Assembly: GCF_900141905.1 (NCBI RefSeq)
Contig: NZ_FQZF01000036.1
Span: 1-45,677, forward strand
DNA length: 45,677 bases
Origin: Muricoccus roseus
GTDB lineage: Bacteria > Pseudomonadota > Alphaproteobacteria > Acetobacterales > Acetobacteraceae
Reading direction: 5' to 3'
Made by a program: the position numbers and the translations under genes. Shown in pieces: positions 11,388-20,022 of this stretch. The notes under the pieces were generated by a model. It ran no database searches, was not told where the DNA came from, and saw only the letters and a program-made list of their open reading frames with translations. Every line of letters begins with the position of its first letter. Position 1 is the first letter of the stretch.

Positions 11388-13232
11388 GTGCTTCTCATCC
11401 TGGGCGCCGTCGTCCTGATGCTCGCCCTGAACCGGCCAAGGGCGGATGCGGTCGCCGTCCTGCTGGTGGTGACCCTCCCCTTCACCGGGCTCGTCACAGT
11501 ACAGGAAAGCCTCTCGGGCTTCGCCGACCCCTCGGTCGTGCTCGTGGCGGCCATGTTCGTCATAGGCGATGGGCTGGTCCGGACCGGTGTCGCCTCGCGC
11601 CTCGGGGACTGGATAGGAGACCGCAGCGGCCGGGGGGAGGCCGGCGTGATCGTGCTGCTGATGCTGGTCACCGCAGGCCTGGGATCCATGATGAGCTCGA
11701 CCGGGGTGGTCGCTATCTTCATACCGGTCGCGCTCCGGGTCGCGGCGCGGCGCGGCATACCGCCTGGGCGGCTCATGATGCCGCTCAGCGTGGCCGCTCT
11801 GATCAGCGGGATGCTGACCCTGGTGGGAACTCCGCCGAACCTCGTAGTGAACGCCGAACTGTCGCGGGCGGGGCTGCCGCTGCTGGGTTTCTTCTCCTTC
11901 ACGCCCATGGGGCTGACAGTGCTCGTCCTCGCCCTGGGCTGGATGCTCCTGGCCCGCCGCTGGCTAGGAGGGGCAGCTGGGACGGAGCAACGGCCAGCCG
12001 GGCGGCGCCTTGCCGACTTGGCGGCGGACTACGCCATCCTGGACCGGGTCATCCGCGTCCGGCTTCGGCCCGGATCACCGCTGCTCCACAAGCCGCTGAG
12101 CGAGCTGTCGCTGCGCGCCGGTCATGGGCTCAACGTGCTTGTCATCGACCGTCACAAGGGCCTGAGCCGTCGCACGCTGCTGCCAGATCCGGCGACGCGG
12201 CTGCACGCGGGAGATGTGCTCGAGATATATCTCTCCTCGCCGATCGAGGACGGCGGGCTGCAGCCGCGGCTGGAGGCGCTCGGAATGGAGGCGCGGCCGC
12301 TGGATCTGCACGACGTGGCCCACCGCCCGCGCCAGATCGGAGTGGCCGAAGTGATGATCGCCCCAGAATCCAAACTGATCGGGCGAACGATTATGGACGC
12401 CCGCTTCCGCAGCCGCACCGGTCTGACTGTCATCGGCATCCGCCATGGAGCTGCATCAGGGCGCATCGCGCTGAAGCACGGGCTGACGGAACAGGTGCTG
12501 GCGCTGGGCGACACCATGCTGGTGGTCGGCCCCTGGCGCTCCATCCGCCGCCTGAGGGATAGGCGCGACCTCGTCATCCTGAACTTACCCGCTGAGTTGG
12601 AGGAGGAGACGCCGGCGATGCGGCACGCTCCACAGGCCTTGCTGGCCACAACGCTGGCGGTGGCACTGATGGTGACCGGTATCGTGCCCAATTCCGCCGC
12701 GGCCCTGATCGGCTGCCTCGTCATGGGTGCCACCGGATGCACGGATCTGGATTCCGCCTACAAGGCGATCTCCTGGCGCACCGTAGTGCTGATCGCCGGC
12801 ATGCTGCCGCTTTCCCTGGCGCTTCAACGCTCTGGCGGGGTGGAGCTGGCGGCAGCAGGGCTGCATTCCGTGATGACCGGGCTGGGACCTCGCGGCATCC
12901 TGGCCTGCCTTTTCGCAGTCACCGCAGCTATGGGCCTGTTCCTCTCCAACACCGCAACGGCGGTGCTGATGGCGCCGGTGGGCATTGCCATCTCTCAGGA
13001 GATGGGCCTGTCGGCACCGCCTTTCGCCATGACCGTGGCGCTCGCGGCCTCGGCCGCCTTCATGACGCCGGTCTCCTCACCGGTGAACATGCTGGTGATA
13101 GGACCGGGCGGCTACCGCTTCTCCGACTTCCTTCGGATCGGCCTCCCGTTGGCCCTCGCATCCATGGGCGTTACGGTGCTGATGGTCCCCTGGATCCTGC
13201 CGCTGCATGGAGCGGCCACGGCCTCGCCATGA
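11388..13232 (+). CDS. SLC13-family permease with central TrkA-C (RCK-C) domains
   Basis: An inner-membrane transporter of the divalent anion:Na+ symporter / ion transporter superfamily type; the substrate is unknown (dicarboxylate, sulfate or citrate are possible). Two hydrophobic halves (about 1-200 and 420-614) flank two cytosolic TrkA-C modules at about 222-300 and 315-388. The first includes VRLRPGSPLLHKPLSEL, the second SKLIGRTIMDARFRSRTG. Typical membrane motifs are STGVVAIFIPVAL with LVGTPPNLVVN, and SNTATAVLMAPVG with TPVSSPVNMLV. The GTG at 11388 lacks a Shine-Dalgarno. A CTG at 11367, 9 nt after GGAG, would give M-SSELILVLLILG and may be the true start. Confidence 0.9.
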   Translation: MLLILGAVVLMLALNRPRADAVAVLLVVTLPFTGLVTVQESLSGFADPSVVLVAAMFVIGDGLVRTGVASRLGDWIGDRSGRGEAGVIVLLMLVTAGLGSMMSSTGVVAIFIPVALRVAARRGIPPGRLMMPLSVAALISGMLTLVGTPPNLVVNAELSRAGLPLLGFFSFTPMGLTVLVLALGWMLLARRWLGGAAGTEQRPAGRRLADLAADYAILDRVIRVRLRPGSPLLHKPLSELSLRAGHGLNVLVIDRHKGLSRRTLLPDPATRLHAGDVLEIYLSSPIEDGGLQPRLEALGMEARPLDLHDVAHRPRQIGVAEVMIAPESKLIGRTIMDARFRSRTGLTVIGIRHGAASGRIALKHGLTEQVLALGDTMLVVGPWRSIRRLRDRRDLVILNLPAELEEETPAMRHAPQALLATTLAVALMVTGIVPNSAAALIGCLVMGATGCTDLDSAYKAISWRTVVLIAGMLPLSLALQRSGGVELAAAGLHSVMTGLGPRGILACLFAVTAAMGLFLSNTATAVLMAPVGIAISQEMGLSAPPFAMTVALAASAAFMTPVSSPVNMLVIGPGGYRFSDFLRIGLPLALASMGVTVLMVPWILPLHGAATASP

Positions 13233-13272
13233 GGCGGACCGGAGCCGAAGGGCGGCGGCTGGAGAAGGCTCC

Positions 13273-13449
13273 CTAACCTTCCCGCAGCACCGCGACGGCC
13301 CGGCGCAGATGCTCCCTGGCCTCCGCGAACACCTCGGCGTCCCGCTCGTCCAACGGGCCATGCCCTTCCTCGAACTCCTCCAGGAGGTCGAGGATGGCCT
13401 GCTCCATGGCGGCGAGGACGGGGTGTGGATCCTGCTCGGCGGAGGGCAT
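13273..13449 (-). CDS. Small hypothetical protein translationally coupled to ispG
   Basis: This 58-codon reading frame begins [19 protein letters not shown] and ends HLRRAVAVLREG. Its ATG shares one base with the ispG stop (TGATG at 13451-13447), as in other coupled pairs of this window. The protein is acidic and predicted fully helical (EQAILDLLEEFEEGHG, ERDAEVFAEAREHLRRAV), with no cysteines and no signal or membrane segment. Codon use is GC-rich at third positions, like its neighbours. I do not recognise the family. Coupling suggests expression with ispG; a role in isoprenoid synthesis is not shown by anything else. Confidence 0.7.
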   Translation of the reverse strand: MPSAEQDPHPVLAAMEQAILDLLEEFEEGHGPLDERDAEVFAEAREHLRRAVAVLREG

Positions 13450-14612
13450 CACTCGGCCGCCTGCACCGCGAGGGGGATGTCACCCACCGCCTCGGCCGCC
13501 TTTTCCGCGTCCTTCTGCGCCTTCAGCAGCGCGGCCCGCTGTTCCACGAGCCCGACGATGTGGTCCACCATCTCATCGCTCCGTGTCGTGTGGCTGGTCT
13601 TGCCGGCCGAGTAGACCATATGGGTCCCTGCCCCGCCACCGGTGAGGCCGATATCGGTCATCAAAGCCTCGCCCGGCCCGTTCACCACGCAGCCGATGAT
13701 GGAGAGGGTGATGGGCTGCTCGATATGCGCCAGCCGCTCCTCCAGCGCCTCCACCGTCTTGATGACGTTGAAGCCCTGCCGGGCACAGGAGGGGCAGGAG
13801 ATGATCTTCACGCCACGGTGCCGAATGCCCAGCGACTTCAGGATGTCCCAGCCCACATGCACCTCCTCCTCCGGCTCGGCCGAGAGGGAGACGCGCAACG
13901 TGTCGCCGACCCCGGCCCAGAGCAGGTTGCCGAGGCCGATGGAGGACTTCACCGTGCCGGTGCGGCGCCCGCCGGCCTCGGTGATGCCGATGTGCAGGGG
14001 GTGGTCGCAGGCATCCGCCAGCTGCTGGTAGGCGGCGACGGCCAGGAACACGTCGCTGGCCTTCACGCTGATCTTGAACTCGTGGAAGTCGTTCTGGAGC
14101 AGGTGGTCGGCGTGCCACAGGGCGCTTTCGACCAGCGCCTCGGGGTTGGGCTCCCCGTATTTCTCCAGCAGGTGCTTCTCCAGGCTGCCCGCATTCACGC
14201 CGATGCGGATGGAGCAGCCGTAGTCCCGGGCGGCCTTCACGACCTCCTTCACCCGCTCAGCCGAGCCGATATTGCCGGGGTTGATGCGGAGGCAGGCCGC
14301 GCCCGCCTTCGCGGCCTCGATCGCGCGCCGGTAGTGGAAGTGGATGTCCGCGACGATCGGGACATTCACCTCGCGCACGATCTCGGCCAGCGCCGCCGTC
14401 GCCTCCTCGGTCGGGCAGGAGACGCGGACGATGTCCACCCCGGCCAGCTCCGCGCGCCGGATCTGGGCGATGGTCGCCTCGGCATCCTCGGTCGGGGTGT
14501 TGGTCATGGTCTGGACGGTGATGGGCGCGTCACCGCCCACGGGCACCTTGCCCACCATGATCTGCCGGGACTTGCGGCGCTCGATATGCTGATACGGGCG
14601 GTAGGACGACAT
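13449..14612 (-). CDS. ispG: 4-hydroxy-3-methylbut-2-enyl diphosphate synthase IspG
   Basis: IspG (GcpE) reduces methylerythritol cyclodiphosphate to HMBPP in the MEP isoprenoid pathway, using a [4Fe-4S] cluster. The protein has 387 residues. The N-terminal TIM barrel includes VQTMTNTPT and [11 protein letters not shown]. Cluster ligands are seen in [11 protein letters not shown] and [12 protein letters not shown], the latter also supplying the fourth-ligand glutamate. The ATG has GGGGAAG upstream. It follows rodZ by 105 bp, the same neighbourhood as in many Proteobacteria, and overlaps a small downstream ORF. A second MEP gene, dxs, lies at the right end of the window. Confidence 0.97.
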   Translation of the reverse strand: MSSYRPYQHIERRKSRQIMVGKVPVGGDAPITVQTMTNTPTEDAEATIAQIRRAELAGVDIVRVSCPTEEATAALAEIVREVNVPIVADIHFHYRRAIEAAKAGAACLRINPGNIGSAERVKEVVKAARDYGCSIRIGVNAGSLEKHLLEKYGEPNPEALVESALWHADHLLQNDFHEFKISVKASDVFLAVAAYQQLADACDHPLHIGITEAGGRRTGTVKSSIGLGNLLWAGVGDTLRVSLSAEPEEEVHVGWDILKSLGIRHRGVKIISCPSCARQGFNVIKTVEALEERLAHIEQPITLSIIGCVVNGPGEALMTDIGLTGGGAGTHMVYSAGKTSHTTRSDEMVDHIVGLVEQRAALLKAQKDAEKAAEAVGDIPLAVQAAE

Positions 14613-14717
14613 GCGCGGGCTTCCCCGAAATGCCCCCTGGATATGGCAGGCCAGCCCGCCATGGCCAAGGGACGATGAGGTTACCGCATCCGGGCCGCCG
14701 GCACAGCCGCGCGCGAA

Positions 14718-15806
14718 CTAGCGCGCGGGTGCCGGGGCGGCGCCGTTGCGGGGCTGGCGGAGCTGGTCCGGGTTCAGCACCACGTCGCGCACCACGCCGG
14801 TCCGGCCGGTGAGCGCCGGGCTGACCTGCCCATCCACCACCAGCTCCAGCCCCTGGGCCTTGCCGGTGGTCAGCACCAGCCCTTCCCGCAGGGGCACGGC
14901 ATAGGTCTCGCGGGGCTGCAGCACGCGGCTCATCACCGTCTGGCCCGAGCGCGAGTCGCGGATCTGCACCCAGGCCTCCTCGGTCGCGCGCAGGACGATC
15001 CGGTTCGGCGGCTCCGCCGGGGCGGCGGGAGTGGTGGGGGCGAGAGGCGGCGGGGCGGGCGCGGCCGGGGTGGCGGCCTGGCCAGGGGTGGCCGCGACAG
15101 GACCGTTGAGCGCGGGCGCGCCCGGCGGGCGCACCCCGCTCACGGCCGGAGACGCGGCAGGCCCGGTGGGCGCCGCCGGAGCCTGGGCGCCCGGGCTGAC
15201 GGGGGCCGAGGCCTGGGGCGCGGCGCCGGGGCCGCCCGGCGGCGGAGGCGTCACGCCCGGCCTGCCCGAGCCGGCGCCGGGGGTCGCCTGGCCCAGGGTG
15301 GGCGGCAGCACGGGGGCCGTGTCGTTCTGCGGCAGGCCGGGGCGGGCATCGCGCGCGGCCTGCTCGATCCGGGCAGGGGGCGGCGGCACCTGGTCCACCG
15401 TACGGTCAGCCGAGCCGCTCCAGCGCCACCAGGCGGCATAGGCGCCGACCATGATCACCACGCCGACCAGGATCACCGCCCCCGCCGGGATGCCACGCTC
15501 GGGCACCGGCTCGGGGAAGACCAGATCGGTGCGGCCGACCCGCGCCGGGCCGTTCTCGCGGTAGCGGCGGGCCAGGTCGTCGGCATCCAGCCCGAGCGCG
15601 CGGGCATAGGTGCGGACGAATCCGAGCGCATAGGCGGGGCCCGGCAGGTCGCGGCTGCGGCCCTCCTCGAGGGCGGCGAGGTAGCGGCGGTTGATGCGGA
15701 GGTTATCCGCCACCTCGTCCAGCGTCGCCCCCAGGGCGAGCCGGGCGTCCCGCAGCTCCTCGCCCACGCGGGCCGCTTCCGCCGTCGTCATGTCGGGCTT
15801 CACCAT
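14718..15806 (-). CDS. RodZ-like cytoskeletal/helix-turn-helix membrane protein
   Basis: Proteins of this layout (RodZ) link the MreB cytoskeleton to the cell-shape machinery. Seen in order: an HTH_25-type domain at about 12-85 (LRDARLALGATLDEVADNL, YLAALEEGR, YALGFVRTYARALGLD), a single membrane helix at about 107-127, a long Pro/Ala/Gly-rich periplasmic linker (about 140-260), and a C-terminal DUF4115 domain (about 265-350; EEAWVQIRDSRSG, LQPRETYAVPL). The total is 362 residues. The start at 15806 has a poor Shine-Dalgarno; an internal ATG at 15791 is possible. Position upstream of ispG supports the call. A near-tandem repeat sits just upstream of the ATG. Confidence 0.87.
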   Translation of the reverse strand: MVKPDMTTAEAARVGEELRDARLALGATLDEVADNLRINRRYLAALEEGRSRDLPGPAYALGFVRTYARALGLDADDLARRYRENGPARVGRTDLVFPEPVPERGIPAGAVILVGVVIMVGAYAAWWRWSGSADRTVDQVPPPPARIEQAARDARPGLPQNDTAPVLPPTLGQATPGAGSGRPGVTPPPPGGPGAAPQASAPVSPGAQAPAAPTGPAASPAVSGVRPPGAPALNGPVAATPGQAATPAAPAPPPLAPTTPAAPAEPPNRIVLRATEEAWVQIRDSRSGQTVMSRVLQPRETYAVPLREGLVLTTGKAQGLELVVDGQVSPALTGRTGVVRDVVLNPDQLRQPRNGAAPAPAR

Positions 15807-15809
15807 CGG

Positions 15810-15845
15810 GGAAACGGAACTTCTAGGGGTGGAAACGGACCTCTA
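15810..15845 (-). repeat. Near-tandem 15-16 nt repeat upstream of the rodZ-like start
   Basis: GGAAACGGAACTTCTA (15810-15825) and GGAAACGGACCTCTA (15831-15845) on the plus strand are almost identical. They are 21 bp apart centre to centre and abut the start codon on the 5' side. The two-turn spacing could suit a dimeric regulator, but the copies are also inside the likely untranslated leader. Confidence 0.5.
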
Positions 15846-15950
15846 ACGCGGCCCGCCGGAGCAAGGAAGCCCCGGCCCGATTCTCCTTCGGGCAAGGAGT
15901 GGCTTGGCCCGTCCGCCGAGGCCGCGCGGCGCGCTTCGCGGTGCCGGGGC

Positions 15951-17093
15951 TTAGGCCCGGGCCGCCAGGGCGGCGGCGGCCTGGTCCATCAGCTCGGCCA
16001 GGATCTCGGCCGCCGGGGCCTCCTTCGTGACCATGCCGACGCTCTGCCCGGCCATGAGGGAGCCGTTCTCGACATCGCCGTCGATCACGGCGCGGCGCAG
16101 GGCGCCGGCCCAGTAATGCTCGATGTCCAGCTGGGCCGCGACCTTGTCCAGCTCGCCGGACTGGTGGCGCCGGATCACCCCGGCCTGGTGCTCGAGGAAG
16201 CGCTTGGTGCCCTCGTTCTGCAAGGCGCGAACGGGGATGACGGGGAAGCGCTCATCCAGCTGCACCGTGGGCAGCGCATCCCGCGCGGCGCCGCGGATGA
16301 AGGCCTGCTTGAACTTCGGATGGGCGATGCTCTCCGTCGCGCAGACGAAGCGGGTGCCGATCTGCGCGCCGGCCGCGCCCATCTCCAGGTAGGAGAGCAG
16401 CGCCTCGCCGCGCCCAATGCCGCCGGCGACGAAGACCGGCACCTCGGCGGCCATGGCGGGCAGGATCTCCTGCGCCAGCACGTTCAGCGAGACCGGGCCG
16501 ATATGACCACCGGCCTCGGAGCCCTCGATCACCAGCGCATCCGCGCCCGAGCGCACGAGCTTCTTGGCCAGGGCCAGCGCCGGGGCGAAGCACACCACCT
16601 TGGCCCCACCCTCCTTCGCCTTGCGGATGGCGGGGGTGGGCGGGATGCCGCCGGCGAAGACGATATGGCCCACCTTCGCGTCGAGGCAGACCTGCACCAG
16701 GGCATCCAGGCGCGGATGCATGGTGATGAGGTTCACGCCGAAGGGCTTGTCGGTCAGCGCCTGGGTGGCCGCGATCTCCTCGGCCAGCCGGGGCGGCTCC
16801 ATCGCGCCGCAGGCGATCACGCCGAAGGCGCCGGCATTGGACAGGGCGGCGACGAGGTTGCGCTCGCTGATCCAGGACATGGCGCCGCCCATGATGGCGA
16901 CGCGGCTGCCCAGGAAGGCGGCGCCGCGGGCCATCAGCCGCTCCAGCCGCGCCCGCGCCGCGTCATTCGCCGGGGGCGTGGAGGGCGGGGCGGCGGGCGC
17001 CGCGGCCTCGGCCGCCGCAGCCGCCTGGGAGGCGGGCGTGTTGCCCTGCGCGGCGGGGATGGCGGGGAGGTCGGTGGTGCTGAGGGGTGCCAT
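15951..17093 (-). CDS. Nitronate monooxygenase-like FMN enzyme
   Basis: A TIM-barrel flavoprotein of the 2-nitropropane dioxygenase / nitronate monooxygenase family, which also holds FabK-type enoyl reductases. Seen: FGVNLITMHP, the GHIVFAGG strand, the active-site region EGSEAGGHIGP with its conserved histidine, VFVAGGIGRGEAL and GAQIGTRFVCATESIAHP. The first 45-50 residues are Ala/Pro-rich low complexity and not part of the barrel, so translation could instead begin at the ATG encoding MARGAAFLG (residue 55). The first ATG is favoured because it overlaps the lysC stop (TGATG). Substrate is unknown; detoxification of nitronates is the family inference. Length is 380 residues. Confidence 0.85.
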   Translation of the reverse strand: MAPLSTTDLPAIPAAQGNTPASQAAAAAEAAAPAAPPSTPPANDAARARLERLMARGAAFLGSRVAIMGGAMSWISERNLVAALSNAGAFGVIACGAMEPPRLAEEIAATQALTDKPFGVNLITMHPRLDALVQVCLDAKVGHIVFAGGIPPTPAIRKAKEGGAKVVCFAPALALAKKLVRSGADALVIEGSEAGGHIGPVSLNVLAQEILPAMAAEVPVFVAGGIGRGEALLSYLEMGAAGAQIGTRFVCATESIAHPKFKQAFIRGAARDALPTVQLDERFPVIPVRALQNEGTKRFLEHQAGVIRRHQSGELDKVAAQLDIEHYWAGALRRAVIDGDVENGSLMAGQSVGMVTKEAPAAEILAELMDQAAAALAARA

Positions 17094-18313
17094 CAGGCCG
17101 GGGCGTCCAGGCCATAGGCGGTGTGCAGGGCGCGCACCGCCAGCTCGGTATACTCGGCGCCGACCAGCACGCTCGTCTTGATCTCGCTGGTGGAGATGAC
17201 CTGAATGTTGATCCCCTTCTCCGCGAGCGTCTTGAACATGGTCGCGGCCACGCCGGCATGGCTGCGCATGCCGATGCCGACGATGGAGATCTTCGTCACC
17301 TCCGGGTCGGCCAGCACATCGGCGAAGCCGATCGCGCCGCGGGCCTTCTCCAGCACCTCGCGGGCCCGGGGCAGGTCTGCCTTGCCCACGGTGAAGGTCA
17401 TGTCCGTGGTCCCGTCGGAACCGAGGTTCTGGACGATCATGTCCACGTTCACATTGGCATCGGCCAGGGGGCCGAACACGGTCGCCGCGATGCCGGGCTT
17501 GTCCGGCACCTGCCGCAGCGTGACCTTCGCCTCGTCGCGCGAATAGGCGACGCCCGTCACCAGGGGCTGTTCCACGATCTCGTCCTCGTCCACCACCAGG
17601 GAGCCCGGCTTGTCCTCGAAGGAGGACAGGACCTGCACCCGCACCTTCTGCTTCATCGCCAGCTCGACCGACCGGGTCTGCAGCACCTTCGCGCCGACCG
17701 AGGCCAGTTCCAGCATTTCCTCATAGGCCACCGCGGCCAGCTTGCGCGCGCGGGGCACGATCCGGGGGTCCGTCGTATAGATGCCGTCCACATCGGTGTA
17801 GATGTCGCAGCGGTCGGCGCGGACCGCCGCGGCCACCGCGACCGCCGAGAGGTCCGAGCCGCCACGCCCGAGGGTCGTGATCCGCTCGCGCGGGCCGATG
17901 CCCTGGAAGCCGGCGATCACCGGCACCTGGCCCTGGCCCATGCGCTCGACCAGCCGCTCGCCCTCGATCTCCTCCACCCGCGCCTTGCCATGGGCGCCAT
18001 CGGTGCGGATCGGCACCTGCCAGCCCTGCCAGGAACGCGCGTCCACGCCCAGCGTCTGCAAGGCGATGGCCAGGAGGCCGGTGGTCACCTGCTCGCCGGT
18101 CGCGACGACGGTGTCGTATTCCCGCGCGTCATGCAGCGGCGACAGCTCGGTGCACCATTTCACCAGCTGGTTGGTCACGCCCGACATGGCGGAGACGACC
18201 ACCGCCACCTCATGCCCGGCATCCACCTCCCGCTTCACGCGGCTGGCGACGTTGCGGATACGGTCCAGGTCGGCGACGGAGGTGCCGCCGAACTTCATCA
18301 CGATACGGGCCAT
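17093..18313 (-). CDS. lysC: Aspartate kinase
   Basis: Phosphorylates aspartate, the first step toward lysine, threonine, methionine and diaminopimelate. The protein has 406 residues. It has the amino-acid-kinase domain with VMKFGGTSVADLDRI at the start, TTLGRGGSDLSAVA and DVDGIYTTDPR, then two ACT domains (about 260-400), the usual feedback site for lysine and/or threonine. The start at 18313 is fixed by the conserved MARIVMKFGG; the frame stays open upstream across the spacer and the antisense of ubiG, but without similarity. The stop shares a base with the downstream NMO-like gene. It is divergent from ubiG, a common arrangement in Alphaproteobacteria. Confidence 0.97.
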   Translation of the reverse strand: MARIVMKFGGTSVADLDRIRNVASRVKREVDAGHEVAVVVSAMSGVTNQLVKWCTELSPLHDAREYDTVVATGEQVTTGLLAIALQTLGVDARSWQGWQVPIRTDGAHGKARVEEIEGERLVERMGQGQVPVIAGFQGIGPRERITTLGRGGSDLSAVAVAAAVRADRCDIYTDVDGIYTTDPRIVPRARKLAAVAYEEMLELASVGAKVLQTRSVELAMKQKVRVQVLSSFEDKPGSLVVDEDEIVEQPLVTGVAYSRDEAKVTLRQVPDKPGIAATVFGPLADANVNVDMIVQNLGSDGTTDMTFTVGKADLPRAREVLEKARGAIGFADVLADPEVTKISIVGIGMRSHAGVAATMFKTLAEKGINIQVISTSEIKTSVLVGAEYTELAVRALHTAYGLDAPA

Positions 18314-18430
18314 CGGGGATCGGAGAGCTGCCGGAAAGGGGTTCGCGCGGGTTGCGTCCCGGCGCGGGGCGGCACAGATACCGGCCCCGGCCCCCTTGAG
18401 CAACCTGGGCGGGCGATCTGGGGGATTCCC

Positions 18431-19162
18431 ATGGCGGGTGGAGCGGTTCCGGCGGGCACGGTGCTGGACAGCGAGGTCGCGAAGTTCGACGCGCTGGCGG
18501 CGGAATGGTGGAACCCGCGGGGCCCCATGGCCCCGCTGCATGCCATGAACCCGCTGCGCACCCGCTGGATCGCGGAACGGCTGGGCAGCGCCTTCGGGCG
18601 CGACCCCGCGGCGCTGGACGGGTTGCCGCTGCTCGATGTGGGCTGCGGCGCAGGGCTGGCCGCCGAAGCCCTCGCCCGCCGCGGCGCCCGCGTTACGGGG
18701 CTCGACATGGCCGCGGGCGCGCTGGAGGCCGCGCGCTTCCATGCCGCCGGCCAGGGCCTGTCCATCGATTACCGCCAGGGGCGCCCGGAAGATCTTTCCG
18801 GCCAGTTCGAGGCCGTGACGGCGCTGGAGGTGATCGAACATGTGGCGGACCGGGATACCTTCCTGGCCTCCCTCGCCCGCGCCACCCGGCCTGGAGGGAT
18901 GGTCTTCCTCTCCACCCTGAACCGCACGGCCCGGAGTTTTCTTTTCGCCAAGCTTGGGGCCGAATACCTGCTGCGGCTGCTGCCGCGCGGCACGCATGAC
19001 TGGCGGATGTTCGTCACCCCCGCCGAACTCGGCATGGGCCTTCGCCGCGCCGGGCTGCGGGTGGTGGATGTGGCCGGCATGGTGCCGGACCCGCTGACCG
19101 GTGGCTGGCACGAAAGCCGCGACACGGCCGTGAACTACATCATGGCCGCCCGGAAGGATTAG
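18431..19162 (+). CDS. ubiG: Ubiquinone biosynthesis O-methyltransferase UbiG
   Basis: Performs both O-methylations of the ubiquinone ring (3-demethylubiquinone and the polyprenyl-catechol step) with S-adenosylmethionine. The protein has 243 residues. Hallmarks are KFDALAAEWWNPRGPMAPLH at the N terminus, SAM motif I LLDVGCGAGLAAEAL, EVIEHVADRDTFL, and FLSTLNRTARSFL, followed by RGTHDWRMFVTPAEL, all UbiG-typical. The ATG at 18431 has a GGGGG tract 7 nt upstream; frames further upstream are antisense to lysC. It is convergent with DUF1178. Confidence 0.96.
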   Translation: MAGGAVPAGTVLDSEVAKFDALAAEWWNPRGPMAPLHAMNPLRTRWIAERLGSAFGRDPAALDGLPLLDVGCGAGLAAEALARRGARVTGLDMAAGALEAARFHAAGQGLSIDYRQGRPEDLSGQFEAVTALEVIEHVADRDTFLASLARATRPGGMVFLSTLNRTARSFLFAKLGAEYLLRLLPRGTHDWRMFVTPAELGMGLRRAGLRVVDVAGMVPDPLTGGWHESRDTAVNYIMAARKD

Positions 19163-19184
19163 CCCCCGGGATCAGCCATCCGGA

Positions 19185-19655
19185 TCAGCCGTCCGCTCGG
19201 GGCACCCAGGGAATGCGGCCGATCTCGATGCCCTCATCGGCCAGGGACTCGGCCTCCTCGGCCGTCGCCTCGCCATAGATCCCGCGCCGCTCGGTCTCGC
19301 CCCGGTGCATCTTCCGGGCCTCTTCGGCGAAGTCGCGGCCGACATGGTCGCAGTTCTTCTCCACCTCGGCCCGCATGCGCTGCAAAAGGGCCAGGACCTG
19401 CGCCGGCATAGGCCCAGCGGTGGCCGCCACCTCCTGCGGCGCGGCCTGGGGCGGCGCCTCCGGAGCCTTCACCGGCACGGGCTCCCCGCGCGTCTTGGCG
19501 ATCGCGGGCGCCATGAGGTCCCGCCGGACCTTCGTGTCGCCGCAGACCGGGCAGTCCACCAGCCCGGTGGCGGCCAGCTTGTCGAAGGCGGCGCTGTCCT
19601 TGAACCAGCCATCGAAGCCATGTTCCTGGCTGCAGCGAAGTTGGTAGTGGATCAT
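19185..19655 (-). CDS. DUF1178 family protein
   Basis: A 156-residue alphaproteobacterial protein of unknown function. It starts MIHYQLRCSQEHGFDGWF and has a zinc-ribbon-like set of cysteines: CSQEH at residues 8-12 and CPVCGD about 26 residues later. A Pro/Ala-rich linker (about 60-80) is followed by a helical C-terminal part with ALLQRMRAEVEKNCDHVG and the conserved GRDFAEEARKMHRGE. Location beside glutaredoxin, comF and the methyltransferase gene is typical for this family. It is separated from grxC by a perfect hairpin and so may have its own promoter. Confidence 0.93.
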   Translation of the reverse strand: MIHYQLRCSQEHGFDGWFKDSAAFDKLAATGLVDCPVCGDTKVRRDLMAPAIAKTRGEPVPVKAPEAPPQAAPQEVAATAGPMPAQVLALLQRMRAEVEKNCDHVGRDFAEEARKMHRGETERRGIYGEATAEEAESLADEGIEIGRIPWVPRADG

Positions 19656-19693
19656 CTCGTGTCTTAGGGTTGGAGGCTGTGACGCCGCCCGGT

Positions 19694-19722
19694 TCTGGCA
19701 CTCTGCCGATCAGAGTGCCAGA
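19694..19722 (-). terminator. Perfect 12-bp hairpin after grxC
   Basis: TCTGGCACTCTG (19694-19705) pairs with CAGAGTGCCAGA (19711-19722) around a 5-nt loop. It lies 7 bp beyond the grxC stop and 39 bp before the DUF1178 start. It probably terminates grxC transcription, although no U-run follows on the minus-strand transcript. Confidence 0.6.
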
Positions 19723-19729
19723 GAAGCCG

Positions 19730-19996
19730 TCAGGCCGCCAGAAGGGCGTCGAGCTTCCCGGCCCGGTCCAACGCGGCCAGATCATCCGAACCGCCAACCG
19801 CCTGCCCGCCGATGAAGATCTGCGGCACCGTCGTCCGCCCACCCGAGCGCTCGATCGCCGTCTTGCGGGCCGGGGAGCCGGTCGGGGCGTCGATCTCCTC
19901 GAAGGCGGCGCCCTTGCGGGCCAGCAACGCCTTGGCGCGCTCGCAATAGGGGCAATACGGGATGGTGTAGATCTCGATCTGGGCCATTCCCGACAT
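19730..19996 (-). CDS. grxC: Glutaredoxin 3
   Basis: A small dithiol glutaredoxin that reduces disulfides and glutathione mixed disulfides in the cytoplasm. The protein has 88 residues. The active site is CPYC in YTIPYCPYCERAKALL, and the glutathione-binding TVPQIFIGG (with cis-proline) and GGSDDL motifs are intact. Two ATGs are possible (19996 or 19987); the second gives MAQIEIYTIPYC, the more usual beginning. It follows comF across a spacer filled by a 12-bp tandem repeat. Confidence 0.96.
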   Translation of the reverse strand: MSGMAQIEIYTIPYCPYCERAKALLARKGAAFEEIDAPTGSPARKTAIERSGGRTTVPQIFIGGQAVGGSDDLAALDRAGKLDALLAA

Positions 19997-20022
19997 GTCG
20001 GTAAGGCGCCCGAGTCCTTCAA

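Noticed and set aside
18314-19111. Upstream extension of the lysC frame to a 672-codon protein
   Set aside because: The extension is antisense to ubiG and unlike any aspartate kinase; conserved MARIVMKFGG fixes the start at 18313.
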